Below the pieces are notes generated by a model. The model saw nothing but the letters and a program-made list of their open reading frames with translations, made no database searches and was not told the origin of the DNA. Below are positions 5,708 through 13,113 of a DNA stretch of 17,161 nt, piece by piece (position 1 is the first letter of the stretch; each line of letters starts with the position of its first letter). A program made the position numbers and the translations under genes. The stretch lies in NCBI GenBank assembly GCA_904501975.1, contig CAJGCZ010000044.1, positions 1 through 17,161 on the forward strand. Direction: 5' to 3'. The DNA is from an uncultured Akkermansia sp. Its GTDB lineage: Bacteria > Verrucomicrobiota > Verrucomicrobiia > Verrucomicrobiales > Akkermansiaceae.

Positions 5708-7597
5708 TTAATCGAGCACCTGTTCTACGGTAATGGAGGCGGTGCAGGGGGTAGGCATATCACACTGCTGCTGCAAGCAGGGGTGGCAAGGTGTGTGGTT
5801 GCATACATAGCGATGGCCCTCACCCAAGCAAATTCCGTAGCGTTCGGCTAAGCGGCTGGCCATAATCACCGTGCAGGAGCAACCGGCAGCGCCGGCTAAC
5901 TGCGGAATCAGACCGTCTACGGCATACAACTTGCACTGCGGACCTACGTGTTGCGCTATCTCTTCGGGCGCGGCAATAATGCACGGAATATTCAGCTGAG
6001 CAGCCATTGTCTTGGCCTCAGCCTCATTAGTCGGCAGTGCCAAAAGAGTCGCCTGCCCTAAGCGCTTAACAAGCTCAGCCCATTTATCCTGCTGCCAGGC
6101 ATCGGCCTTGCCCAAGGTGGAGAAGGGCGCGATGAAATTGCCGGAGGCTTGTGCATTCCCTGCCAAGGGGGAGAAGAGGTCTACCTCCACCTCTTGCAAT
6201 TGGTGGTGGGTGCGCATATTGTCTACATAGTCCAGCGCGCGGTTGCGGGGGGCACCTGTGTGAGCCGTTGCATACTTTGTTTTTGCCTTCTTGTAACCGG
6301 CATTGTCAAATGCGGCAACATAGAGGGGGTCTAAGGTGCGCAACTGCTTGTACAGTTTCTTGTTGTTGCTGAACATGAAGAGAATATCGAAGGGACCATC
6401 CTTGTAAATCTCTTCGGCGTCCAGCTGTTGCACAACCGTCGTCTTTTCGTCTGTGGTGCAAACGTAGGTGACAAGCGGGGCCACGTTTTGCCAGAATGCC
6501 TTTTGTGCAGCCGGGCAAAGAACCGTCAACTGGGTATCAGGGCGGCTTGCCTTAAGAAGGCGCATGGCCGGTAGCAGGTAAACAGCTTCATCAAAAGACT
6601 CCGGCATACATATCAGCATGCGGAAAGGCAGCTTGCCGTAGCGTGCCATGGATTCGCGGTGAAGGCTGTTTTGCGGAGCGAAAACGCCGGTGCACTTCCA
6701 GCGGTGGTGCATCCAGAACCCGTCGAGTATGCTTTCCATCTGGCATTTTTCCAACGCCAGGTTTATTTGCATGGTAACGTCCTCCAAGCTTTCGCAACCT
6801 TCCGGCAGGTGGATTAAGCGGCCAAGCTCCGCATCCCACTTGCCCAAGGCAGTGTTGCGCGTAAACACGCTGATGAGGTGCCCTTTACCTTTGCAGCGCT
6901 TGTTCAGCAAGGCCGGCAAGGGAGTTACACCGGTTGTTTTGCCGAAGTAAGGCAGGAAGATGCCTTCCTGCGTAAACTGATCGCTCAGCACACCAAGAAG
7001 ACCGCCGGAGCGTGCCAGTTTGAGCACGGCTTTGAGGCCGTCTTCCTTACTGAACATTTCGCAACCGAAGGCGGTGCGGTTGCGGTAAATCATGTCCTCC
7101 AGCAAGGGGTTGCTCAGGCGGCGGTACATGCAGCCGAAGTGCTCCACCTCCAGGAAATGGGGGCGGATTCGTGCCAGAATCTCCCAGTTGCCGGCATGCG
7201 GAATGCAGCAAATGGCGGTGTGCCCGTTTTTGCCGCACTCCACAAACTCCTCTCCACCGAGGATTCGGATGGAGTTTGCCTCTTCCTTATCCGTAAAGAT
7301 ACCCGTTTTGAGGGAGCAAATCAGGTTCATGCAGGTGCGCACAATGTTACGGCACACCATTGTTTTGAGCTGCTTGGGGCGCAGGCTCGGGTTGAGCACA
7401 ATACGGAGGTTGCGGGCAACGATTTTTCTGCGTGAAGGAATGGCTGCCCATACCAAGTAGCCGACACCACGGCCGAATAGGGCAACGAGCTTAATATTGG
7501 TGATACGGAGCAGGGCACAGAGTGTCTTGTAGCTCCAAAGGCCAAGCCGTTGCGAGAGCGTGATTCGCGCTTTATTTTCTTCTGGCTTCTGCTCCAT
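5708..7597 (-). CDS. Fusion: LpxL/HtrB-type acyltransferase + GT9 heptosyltransferase-like domain
   Basis: A 629-aa two-domain protein. Residues about 12-305 match Kdo2-lipid A lauroyl/myristoyl acyltransferases (LpxL/LpxM): the catalytic HAGNWE (His134, Glu139) and a final WMHHRWK. Residues about 325-629 resemble glycosyltransferase family 9 (LPS heptosyltransferases): ESFDEAVYLLPA with Asp336, then FIAPFSTLGKADAW, and a C-terminal Cys cluster (C599, C604, C607, C612, C618) ending in ITVEQVL. The GT9 donor-site motif, usually D-[ST]-G-x-x-H-L-A-A-A, seems eroded to DGLIPQLAGAAG, so the second domain may bind but not transfer. The frame opens at a TTG two codons earlier; the ATG at 7597, 8 bases after the lipoprotein stop, is preferred. 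It is last in a three-gene envelope operon and ends at the terminator. Confidence 0.82.
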   Translation of the reverse strand: MEQKPEENKARITLSQRLGLWSYKTLCALLRITNIKLVALFGRGVGYLVWAAIPSRRKIVARNLRIVLNPSLRPKQLKTMVCRNIVRTCMNLICSLKTGIFTDKEEANSIRILGGEEFVECGKNGHTAICCIPHAGNWEILARIRPHFLEVEHFGCMYRRLSNPLLEDMIYRNRTAFGCEMFSKEDGLKAVLKLARSGGLLGVLSDQFTQEGIFLPYFGKTTGVTPLPALLNKRCKGKGHLISVFTRNTALGKWDAELGRLIHLPEGCESLEDVTMQINLALEKCQMESILDGFWMHHRWKCTGVFAPQNSLHRESMARYGKLPFRMLICMPESFDEAVYLLPAMRLLKASRPDTQLTVLCPAAQKAFWQNVAPLVTYVCTTDEKTTVVQQLDAEEIYKDGPFDILFMFSNNKKLYKQLRTLDPLYVAAFDNAGYKKAKTKYATAHTGAPRNRALDYVDNMRTHHQLQEVEVDLFSPLAGNAQASGNFIAPFSTLGKADAWQQDKWAELVKRLGQATLLALPTNEAEAKTMAAQLNIPCIIAAPEEIAQHVGPQCKLYAVDGLIPQLAGAAGCSCTVIMASRLAERYGICLGEGHRYVCNHTPCHPCLQQQCDMPTPCTASITVEQVLD

Positions 7598-7605
7598 AAT
7601 CAACT

Positions 7606-8007
7606 TTAGTTAAAGGTGTAGGTGCGCTTAATATAGAAAGGTTTGCGGGTGTAGGGGTCCCAAACCTTGTCGCCGGGGGCTGAGCCGGTGTAGTCAAGCT
7701 GGTGGTGCGGATAGTACGGCGAGATGATGATGTCGCTGTACTCGGAGGTCATGCCGTAGGGGGTGCCATCGGAAGCCTTGGAAACCTTGCCTGCATTCAC
7801 ATGACTGGCGGGGGGAAGATAATCGGACGGGGTGCTTCTCCAGTTCTGGTTGGCGGGCTTGCCGTTAACATCCTTGATAACCATGGCCGGACGCTGGCCG
7901 GGATATTCCTCGCGCACAAAGGCACGAACACCCTGGTACAAAATGCAGGAGCTCAGAGAACTGAGTGTTAATATGGCAAGAGCTGCGGTGGCGATTTTCT
8001 TGTTCAT
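7606..8007 (-). CDS. Tyr/Pro-rich lipoprotein of unknown function
   Basis: A 133-aa predicted lipoprotein: basic MNKK start, hydrophobic core, lipobox LSSC with Cys21. The mature region is short and rich in Tyr, Pro, Asp and Ser, with repeated aromatic turns (SPYYPHH, WDPYTRKPFY). It resembles no domain I can name. Its ATG overlaps the stop of the upstream membrane protein (ATGA), and the acyltransferase-GT9 start follows after 8 bases. The tight packing suggests a shared envelope function, perhaps in LPS or outer-membrane assembly; that is inference from position. Confidence 0.8.
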   Translation of the reverse strand: MNKKIATAALAILTLSSLSSCILYQGVRAFVREEYPGQRPAMVIKDVNGKPANQNWRSTPSDYLPPASHVNAGKVSKASDGTPYGMTSEYSDIIISPYYPHHQLDYTGSAPGDKVWDPYTRKPFYIKRTYTFN

Positions 8008-8855
8008 TGCTGTGATTTAGGTGATTGAATTGTTGAATAAGGTCTGAGTACGACTCGTCCCTCTTCAAAAAAAGGACAATAGCCGTTTTCCAAAAGGACG
8101 TCGCAAATAGCCGGATAGCTACTCTTTAAGGTTTCCAAAGCCGGTTGCAAGATGACGATGTGACGCTGCGGAATGGCCAGCTTACCAATGCGGCCTCCGC
8201 GGTGAATCGTGCCGAAAATGGGCTTGCCGCCGCGCAGGGCTACATGCAGCTCGGGTGCGTCTTCATCTTTCACCTCGCGAGTAAAACTGATGTTGACGGC
8301 GGTTGTTTGGTGTGTGTCGCGGCCAAATACGCGGTCGATAATCAGTTCTGCATAGCCATTATGAAAACGGACGGCGATGCCGTGCCCCTGTGAAAAAATG
8401 GAAAAGAAACCATCCTGGCGAATGCGGCACGTGTCTCGTAAATATCGGTTGACATCGGCCTCCGGTATCACAATCACTTCGCGCAGCGGGGCTTTGCGGC
8501 AAATTAAGCGCTCTAAATTGCGGGATGGAAGCGTATCGTCATAGCCCTCAATATCGCTGAGGTCTTGCGGTAACCACATGCGCACCGTGATAACAACCAT
8601 GGTGATGATGAACGCTACAAACAGCAGAAGCGCCATCAAGGCCCAAAAGTTAGAGAGCATCCAAAGCTTGCGGAAAAGTGAAGCACGCGCGGGTGTTTCT
8701 TCCTCCTCTTCACCATCATCCATCACAGGACTGTAGATGGTGGACTGCGTCAGGTTTTCCTCCTGCCGGTTTTTTGTGAACAGACTCCCCCACAACTCAC
8801 GGAACTCCGTGAGCTTTTTCTTCTTTTTTCTTCGTCTGTTTTGTTCGGATGGCAT
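8004..8855 (-). CDS. Single-pass membrane protein of unknown function, first gene of the acyltransferase operon
   Basis: A 283-aa protein. The cytoplasmic N-terminus is very basic (RRRKKKKK at 7-14), followed by an acidic patch (DDGEEEEE, 46-53), one transmembrane helix (about 69-93) and a periplasmic domain of about 190 residues. No signal cleavage site is evident, so it is probably a type II (N-in) anchor. The periplasmic part looks like a mixed alpha/beta domain (DVNRYLRDT, HIVILQPALETLKS), but I recognise no family. The start ATG at 8855 lies 46 bases downstream of a good -10 element. It overlaps the next gene by ATGA. Its place before a lipoprotein and an LPS-type enzyme points to the cell envelope. 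Confidence 0.78.
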   Translation of the reverse strand: MPSEQNRRRKKKKKLTEFRELWGSLFTKNRQEENLTQSTIYSPVMDDGEEEEETPARASLFRKLWMLSNFWALMALLLFVAFIITMVVITVRMWLPQDLSDIEGYDDTLPSRNLERLICRKAPLREVIVIPEADVNRYLRDTCRIRQDGFFSIFSQGHGIAVRFHNGYAELIIDRVFGRDTHQTTAVNISFTREVKDEDAPELHVALRGGKPIFGTIHRGGRIGKLAIPQRHIVILQPALETLKSSYPAICDVLLENGYCPFFEEGRVVLRPYSTIQSPKSQQ

Positions 8856-8868
8856 GTATAGCTGCGCC

Positions 8869-8888
8869 TGTGCCGAAAGAGCGGCACA
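8869..8888 (-). other. 5'-UTR hairpin of the envelope operon
   Basis: A 7-bp stem (TGTGCCG with CGGCACA, loop of 6) lies between the predicted start near 8895 and the ATG at 8855, so it would form at the very 5' end of the operon mRNA. A role in mRNA stability or control is possible but unproven. Confidence 0.45.
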
Positions 8889-8901
8889 CTCTACGCCTTA
8901 T

Positions 8902-8930
8902 ATGATATGTTAGCGGGCGTGCAAAATCAA
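8902..8930 (-). promoter_or_regulatory. Promoter of the three-gene envelope operon
   Basis: Minus strand: TTGATT (8930-8925), 17-bp spacer, TATCAT (8907-8902). An overlapping alternative is TTGCAC, 16 bp, TATAAG. Unlike several other promoters here, it leaves a leader of about 40 nt, which contains the hairpin at 8869-8888. Confidence 0.6.
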
Positions 8931-8992
8931 GTTAAAAGAGCGTCACAAACAGAGTTTGCTTAACAATATGCAGCATACGCATGGAATGTGGC

Positions 8993-9943
8993 TTAAACGC
9001 CCATGGCCCAGCGCAGGTATTTCTCTGATTCTGTGAAGATTTGCTGTCGTGCTGTGCAGCCCAGCACCACAACGACCACGGCGCGTCCGTTGAGGCTGCC
9101 GGAGGAAATGAGGCAATGCCCGGCTGCATTGGTGTAGCCGGTTTTCATGCCATTCACCCAATGCAAGCCCGGCTTGGTCAGCAACTTGTTTGTATTGTTC
9201 ATGCTGCGTACGCGGCCGCTTGCCAGCACAAAGTCATAGTGGGGAGCATCAATCATGGGGCGAATGATGGGGTTTACGTAGGCATAACAGGCGGCAATGG
9301 CCATGTCTCTTGCCGTGGAGTATTGGGGGCCGGGGAGTCCGTGGGGATTGGCAAAATGGCTGTTATACATTTTCATGCGGCGGGCGCGGGCATTCATGCG
9401 AGCCACAAAAGCTTTTTCGCTACCGGCCACATCGCGGGCAAGGCCGTAAGCTACATTATTGTAACTACCCGTAAGCATGGCCTGCAGCATGGATCGGCGG
9501 GTGTATTGTTCGCCTGTGGCAATGTCGTTCAGGCGCGTGGGGCTTACGTTCAACTTATCTTCCCGCTTAATGGTGATGAGGTGGTCCATATCACCTGCAT
9601 CACACACGCACAGCGCGGTCATGATTTTTTGCGTACTGGCGACTTGGCGGCGTTCGTTTTCATTGTAGCCGTAAAGTACGCGCCCGGTGCGGGGATCCAT
9701 GACACACACTGCCTTAGCATATCGGGGGGCGGGGGCAGGGGTGGAGGGAATGGCTAGGGGACGGGAGGGGATAAGCGGGTTAGCTTCTGCTAAGTATCTG
9801 CTTTGCTGCACGACCGGCATGGGGGTAGGCCCATGAGTGAGCGGTGTGCGACCATAACCGGCGGTGTTACCCGCATAACTGTGCTGGCAGCTGCCCAATA
9901 AGCCAAAGGAGCAGATAATGGTAATCAGAGCTAGAACGCGCAT
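8993..9943 (-). CDS. Lipoprotein D-alanyl-D-alanine carboxypeptidase-like (peptidase S11)
   Basis: A 316-aa penicillin-binding protein of the S11 type, which trims the terminal D-Ala of peptidoglycan peptides in the periplasm. The three active-site motifs are present: STQK (Ser103, Lys106), SYN (160-162) and KTG (267-269). I chose the ATG at 9943 because it begins a lipoprotein signal with lipobox LGSC (Cys19) and lies 7 bases after a -10 element. A longer frame to 9979 would spoil the signal. A Pro-rich linker (about 35-75) ties the catalytic domain to the lipid anchor. The C-terminal domain of DacA/PBP5 is missing; the protein ends soon after the catalytic fold. It is monocistronic and diverges from the Nudix operon. 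Confidence 0.9.
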   Translation of the reverse strand: MRVLALITIICSFGLLGSCQHSYAGNTAGYGRTPLTHGPTPMPVVQQSRYLAEANPLIPSRPLAIPSTPAPAPRYAKAVCVMDPRTGRVLYGYNENERRQVASTQKIMTALCVCDAGDMDHLITIKREDKLNVSPTRLNDIATGEQYTRRSMLQAMLTGSYNNVAYGLARDVAGSEKAFVARMNARARRMKMYNSHFANPHGLPGPQYSTARDMAIAACYAYVNPIIRPMIDAPHYDFVLASGRVRSMNNTNKLLTKPGLHWVNGMKTGYTNAAGHCLISSGSLNGRAVVVVVLGCTARQQIFTESEKYLRWAMGV

Positions 9944-9950
9944 GGGCGCT

Positions 9951-9979
9951 ATCCTATCATGTATCATGTGGCATGACAA
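9951..9979 (-). promoter_or_regulatory. Promoter of the D,D-carboxypeptidase gene, leaderless geometry
   Basis: Minus strand: TTGTCA (9979-9974), 17-bp spacer, TAGGAT (9956-9951), then 7 bases to the ATG at 9943. Transcription should begin at or within a base of the start codon. Confidence 0.6.
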
Positions 9980-10007
9980 GCCGGAAGTTTCTGCATGACG
10001 GTAAAGC

Positions 10008-10033
10008 GTTATGCCGGGCAGTTATGCCGGGCA
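10008..10033 (+). repeat. Perfect tandem duplication of a 13-mer
   Basis: GTTATGCCGGGCA occurs twice back to back (10008-10020, 10021-10033). Each unit contains the small palindrome TGCC-G-GGCA. It sits between the divergent carboxypeptidase and Nudix promoters, 15 bases upstream of the Nudix -35, so it could be a paired binding site or simply a recent slippage duplication. Confidence 0.6.
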
Positions 10034-10047
10034 TGGTAAAATCATGC

Positions 10048-10076
10048 TTGCCAAACTGCTGGCTCTATGTTATATT
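10048..10076 (+). promoter_or_regulatory. Promoter of the Nudix/trmO/hydrolase operon
   Basis: TTGCCA (10048-10053), 17-bp spacer, TATATT (10071-10076). The predicted start near 10083 leaves a leader of only about 13 nt before the ATG at 10096. There is no Shine-Dalgarno. Confidence 0.6.
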
Positions 10077-10095
10077 TCGGCAAACACATAGACGT

Positions 10096-10575
10096 ATGCC
10101 TCAAACAACGGAATTATATCGCCCCAATGCCGCCATCATTTACCAGCGCTCTGATGGTACAGTGCTGGTGTGTGAGCGCGTTAAACCTGCAGGTGCCTGG
10201 CAGTTCCCGCAGGGCGGAATTAAAAAAGGGGAGTCCGCCCTCAGCGCCGCATGCCGCGAGGGGATGGAAGAAACGGGTTTTCGTCCGAATGAGTACAACG
10301 TAATTGCCGAGCATGGCCCTTACCGATATGACTACCCGCCTGCCGAGCGCGAGCGCGTGCTGCGCAAGCGTGGTATTCCCTACGCCGGGCAAGAACAGTA
10401 TTATTTCCTTTGCCTGATGCATAGTGACTCCGCAGAACCGTGGTTGGATAACAAGGAGTTCCGTGCCTACAAGTGGGTGCAGCCGGCAGAGTTTGATTTT
10501 TCTGCACTGCCTGACTTTAAGCGCGGCGTGTATGAGCAGGTTATGCGAGATTTCTTCGGGGTGGAGCCTGTATGA
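10096..10575 (+). CDS. rppH: Nudix hydrolase, RNA pyrophosphohydrolase RppH-like
   Basis: A 159-aa Nudix protein. The box G-x5-E-x7-RE-x2-EE-x-G is complete at residues 40-62, with metal-binding glutamates 55, 58 and 59. Beyond the box it follows RppH closely: YRPNAAI near the N-terminus, WQFPQGGI before the box, GQEQYYFLCL, and FKRGVYEQVMRDFF at the end. RppH removes pyrophosphate from 5'-triphosphorylated RNA and so starts mRNA decay. The frame is open 41 codons upstream, but the RppH-like N-terminus begins at the ATG at 10096, downstream of the promoter. It overlaps trmO by ATGA. An Ap4A-hydrolase role is possible, since the families are close. Confidence 0.87.
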   Translation: MPQTTELYRPNAAIIYQRSDGTVLVCERVKPAGAWQFPQGGIKKGESALSAACREGMEETGFRPNEYNVIAEHGPYRYDYPPAERERVLRKRGIPYAGQEQYYFLCLMHSDSAEPWLDNKEFRAYKWVQPAEFDFSALPDFKRGVYEQVMRDFFGVEPV

Positions 10576-11231
10576 AACCCGTAGCGCACATTCGTTCTTT
10601 GTTCGCGGACAAGTTCGGTGTGCCGCGCCAGGGGAATCTGGCCCCCCACGTGGTGAGCGAAATCGTTTTTGAGCCTGAGTTTCGCAACCCCGATTGCGTG
10701 CGCGGGATTGATGGCTTTAGCCACCTGTGGCTCATTTGGGGCTTTCATTGCAACGAAGCTGCGGGGTGGAGCCCCACCGTGCGCCCGCCGCGTTTAGGGG
10801 GCAACACTCGTTTGGGGGTGTTTGCCACTCGCTCTCCGTTTCGCCCGAATCCCATCGGGTTATCAGTGGTTAAATTGCTTTCGGTAGAAGAGGGACCTGT
10901 GCTGCGAGTATCCGGTGCGGATATGGTGGATGGAACCCCGATATATGACATTAAGCCCTACATACCGTATGCTGATATTGTACCGGAGGCCACAGGCGGT
11001 TTTACGGAAACACCCCGCGAGCTTTTGCAGGTGGAGGTGGCTTGCTCCCTGCCTGAGGAGGTGACAGAGGCTTGGTTGGCTGCCATGCAAGAGGTATTGG
11101 CTCAAGACCCGCGCCCTGCATATCAACACGACCCGCAGCGCGTATATTACGTGGTGCTTAAACCGTGGGAGGTTAGCTTTAGGGTGCGCGAGGGGCGTGC
11201 AGAAGTTCTTGCCGTTAAGCCTGCCCCATGA
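10572..11231 (+). CDS. trmO: tRNA (N6-threonylcarbamoyladenosine(37)-N6)-methyltransferase TrmO
   Basis: A 219-aa TrmO (YaeB/TsaA) family protein, a SAM-dependent enzyme that N6-methylates t6A37 of tRNA-Thr. Family signatures are intact: FGVPRQ (15-20), GIDGFSHLWL (45-54), RPPRLGGN (71-78), RSPFRPNPIG (87-96) and DIKPYIPYAD (126-135). Length is close to the E. coli enzyme, and the C-terminal part is divergent, as usual. The ATG overlaps the Nudix stop and is preceded by GGTGGAG 5 bases upstream, one of the few Shine-Dalgarno-like sites here. Its own stop overlaps the next start. Grouping with RppH makes an RNA-metabolism operon. Confidence 0.95.
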   Translation: MKPVAHIRSLFADKFGVPRQGNLAPHVVSEIVFEPEFRNPDCVRGIDGFSHLWLIWGFHCNEAAGWSPTVRPPRLGGNTRLGVFATRSPFRPNPIGLSVVKLLSVEEGPVLRVSGADMVDGTPIYDIKPYIPYADIVPEATGGFTETPRELLQVEVACSLPEEVTEAWLAAMQEVLAQDPRPAYQHDPQRVYYVVLKPWEVSFRVREGRAEVLAVKPAP

Positions 11232-12301
11232 ATGCTCTGCAAGCCGCTTTTGCTGAAAATATAGCCCAAGGGGCAGAGATAGGAGGCTCTGTTTCTGTTT
11301 GGCGGGCCGGGGAATGTGTGTGCACACTGTGCGGGGGCGAGTCGCGTCCCGGTGAAGCGTGGCGCGAGGACACGCCGGTGCCTATTTTTTCTGCTACGAA
11401 AGCCGCTGCCGCAGCTTGTTTGTTGCAAGCCTTGTATGATTGTTGCCAAAGCCCGGAGCTGGTGGTGGGGGACCTGTGGCCGAAATTTCCTTTGCCTCAT
11501 TGCACGATTGCCCAAGTGCTTTCTCACCAAGCGGGACTGGCCGCGCTGGCGGAGCCCGTCCCCTTGAATGATTTGGAGCAGTGCCGCGCCGTTATCGAGC
11601 GCAGCGTGCCCTTGTGGCAACCTCCACGGCATGGATACCATCCGCAAACATTCGGCCCTATTGTGGATATTTTGATGCTAGAGCTTACAGGGCAACGCGT
11701 GGCCGATTATTGGGAAAATCGTGTGCGCAAACCGTTAGCCTTAGAGTTTTATGTAGGGCATGTGCCGGAGCCTATGTTCGCCCGCATAGCTCATTTGCAA
11801 ATGCCGCGCTTGCGGCCCAATATGCCGGACACTCCTTTTTACCGCGCCTTTTATGACAAGTCTAGCACGGTGTATCGTGCGTTTCACAGCGTGGTCGGCT
11901 TTGATTCTGCCCGAGAGATGAACACCCCCGCCGCTTGGCAATGTGGCTCTCCGGCTAAGGGCGGGGTAGCCTCTGCTCGCGGGTTAGCTCAATTTTACCA
12001 AGCCTTGTTAGGCTACGGTTGCACCTCTCCCTTTGCCGCCGAGGTAGCGGAGTGGATGAGTCATCCGCAATGCAGTGGGTATGATGCCACCTTGCTGCAA
12101 CAAACATCCTTTACCTGTGGGGCTATGTGTGAGCCTGCTGAATTGTTCCCCGGTGGCGGATTCGGCCATGCCGGGGCGGGGGGCTCCTTCGGTTTTGCGG
12201 TTCCGGCAACGGGTCTCTCCTTCGCCTACGTTATGCGCGGAATGGAACCGGGGGTAATACCGGGTGAGCGCGTGCGGCGTCTTTTGGCGGCGTTGGCTTA
12301 G
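11228..12301 (+). CDS. Serine hydrolase of the beta-lactamase class C / EstB type
   Basis: A 357-aa protein with the serine beta-lactamase fold motifs: S55-A-T-K58 (FSATKAA) and Tyr137 in GYHPQTFG in place of the class C YxN. HAG at 314-316 replaces KTG, as in EstB-type esterases and other beta-lactamase-related hydrolases. There is no signal peptide, so it probably acts in the cytoplasm, unlike resistance enzymes. Esterase or peptidase activity is likelier than beta-lactam hydrolysis. It is the last gene of the Nudix/trmO operon (ATGA overlap). Its stop codon overlaps that of the convergent amidase, so no separate terminator fits between them. Confidence 0.88.
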   Translation: MNALQAAFAENIAQGAEIGGSVSVWRAGECVCTLCGGESRPGEAWREDTPVPIFSATKAAAAACLLQALYDCCQSPELVVGDLWPKFPLPHCTIAQVLSHQAGLAALAEPVPLNDLEQCRAVIERSVPLWQPPRHGYHPQTFGPIVDILMLELTGQRVADYWENRVRKPLALEFYVGHVPEPMFARIAHLQMPRLRPNMPDTPFYRAFYDKSSTVYRAFHSVVGFDSAREMNTPAAWQCGSPAKGGVASARGLAQFYQALLGYGCTSPFAAEVAEWMSHPQCSGYDATLLQQTSFTCGAMCEPAELFPGGGFGHAGAGGSFGFAVPATGLSFAYVMRGMEPGVIPGERVRRLLAALA

Positions 12302-13101
12302 CGCGATTTCAGATACTCCACAACGCCCTTGCCCAAGGTTTGAGCGAATTTGATGGCATTGCGATGATTGGACAGGAACTTGGCGTGCTCGGGGTTGGAG
12401 AGGTAGGTGATTTCCGTAATCAATGCAGGCACATACGATTCATTGCAGGCATTCAGCCAATCGCCGCCGCCTTTTCTGCCATCGTTGCGAATGACAATGC
12501 CGCAGGGCTGTTGGTTGTTCGGTAAGCCGTGATTCATCAAATCGCGGTTCATGACCTGAGCCATCGTTTTAGCCATTTCTACACCTTCTTCATTGCAATA
12601 GAAAGCCCCCGTATTGCAAACGTACCATTTGGTTGAGTTGCTGTTGTGGTGCAGGTAGATGACGGCGGCCGGTTTTTGGTCCAACGCATAGTTGGTGCTA
12701 AGCATACCCACCGCAATGCGCTTGGGGTGGTGCTTGGAGCGGTAAATACCGGTGGGCACAGGAGACTTCACGTGGTGTACCTCCGCCTTTTTGGCAGCTG
12801 CGGCCAGCTCTTTATTTGTTGGCATGTCTCCGCGGTTGCAAATCAGGCATTGGTAGCCGGCAGCTTCAATCTCCTGCTTCATGTAGATGGCGTAGCGATA
12901 CCAGAAGTCCGTTTCTTCGATAACGCCGTACTTTGCATCAGGCGTGCGGGCTCCTTGCCCGCCGCGTTGCGGGTGGTAGTAATGGCCGATATCCAGCACC
13001 ACGACATTTGACTCGCGTGCTTGGCGTTTCATTTGTATTTGGTAGCAGCCGCTCGTCAGCAGCACGCATGCTCCCAAAAGCAGAAAAAGAAGCTTTTGCA
13101 T
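12298..13101 (-). CDS. Lipoprotein N-acetylmuramoyl-L-alanine amidase (Amidase_3)
   Basis: A 267-aa predicted lipoprotein with lipobox TSGC (Cys19) and an Amidase_3 catalytic domain, a zinc enzyme cutting the MurNAc-L-Ala bond of peptidoglycan. Seen: LDIGH with zinc ligand His40, a glutamate ligand at 62 or 63 (VIEET), YLHHNSN with His151, and catalytic Glu230 in ITEITYLSNPEHA. Compared with AmiA/B/C the zinc-site residues are conserved, and an insertion about 95-135 is rich in Lys and His. It follows ruvB by 12 bases and is probably the third gene of the operon starting at 14339. Lipid anchoring would hold it at a membrane, perhaps for cell separation. Confidence 0.87.
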   Translation of the reverse strand: MQKLLFLLLGACVLLTSGCYQIQMKRQARESNVVVLDIGHYYHPQRGGQGARTPDAKYGVIEETDFWYRYAIYMKQEIEAAGYQCLICNRGDMPTNKELAAAAKKAEVHHVKSPVPTGIYRSKHHPKRIAVGMLSTNYALDQKPAAVIYLHHNSNSTKWYVCNTGAFYCNEEGVEMAKTMAQVMNRDLMNHGLPNNQQPCGIVIRNDGRKGGGDWLNACNESYVPALITEITYLSNPEHAKFLSNHRNAIKFAQTLGKGVVEYLKSR

Positions 13102-13113
13102 GAGGGGATAATC

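Noticed and set aside
8943..8992. Terminator after the carboxypeptidase gene
   Set aside because: Only a weak CAAAC/GTTTG stem is visible, without a G+C core and with a distant T-run.
9973..10095. N-terminal extension of the Nudix frame
   Set aside because: It would cover the promoter at 10048-10076 and the tandem 13-mers, and RppH-type proteins begin close to the YRPN motif.
11228..12301. Antibiotic-resistance beta-lactamase
   Set aside because: It has no signal peptide, HAG replaces KTG, and there is no YxN; the esterase-like branch fits better.
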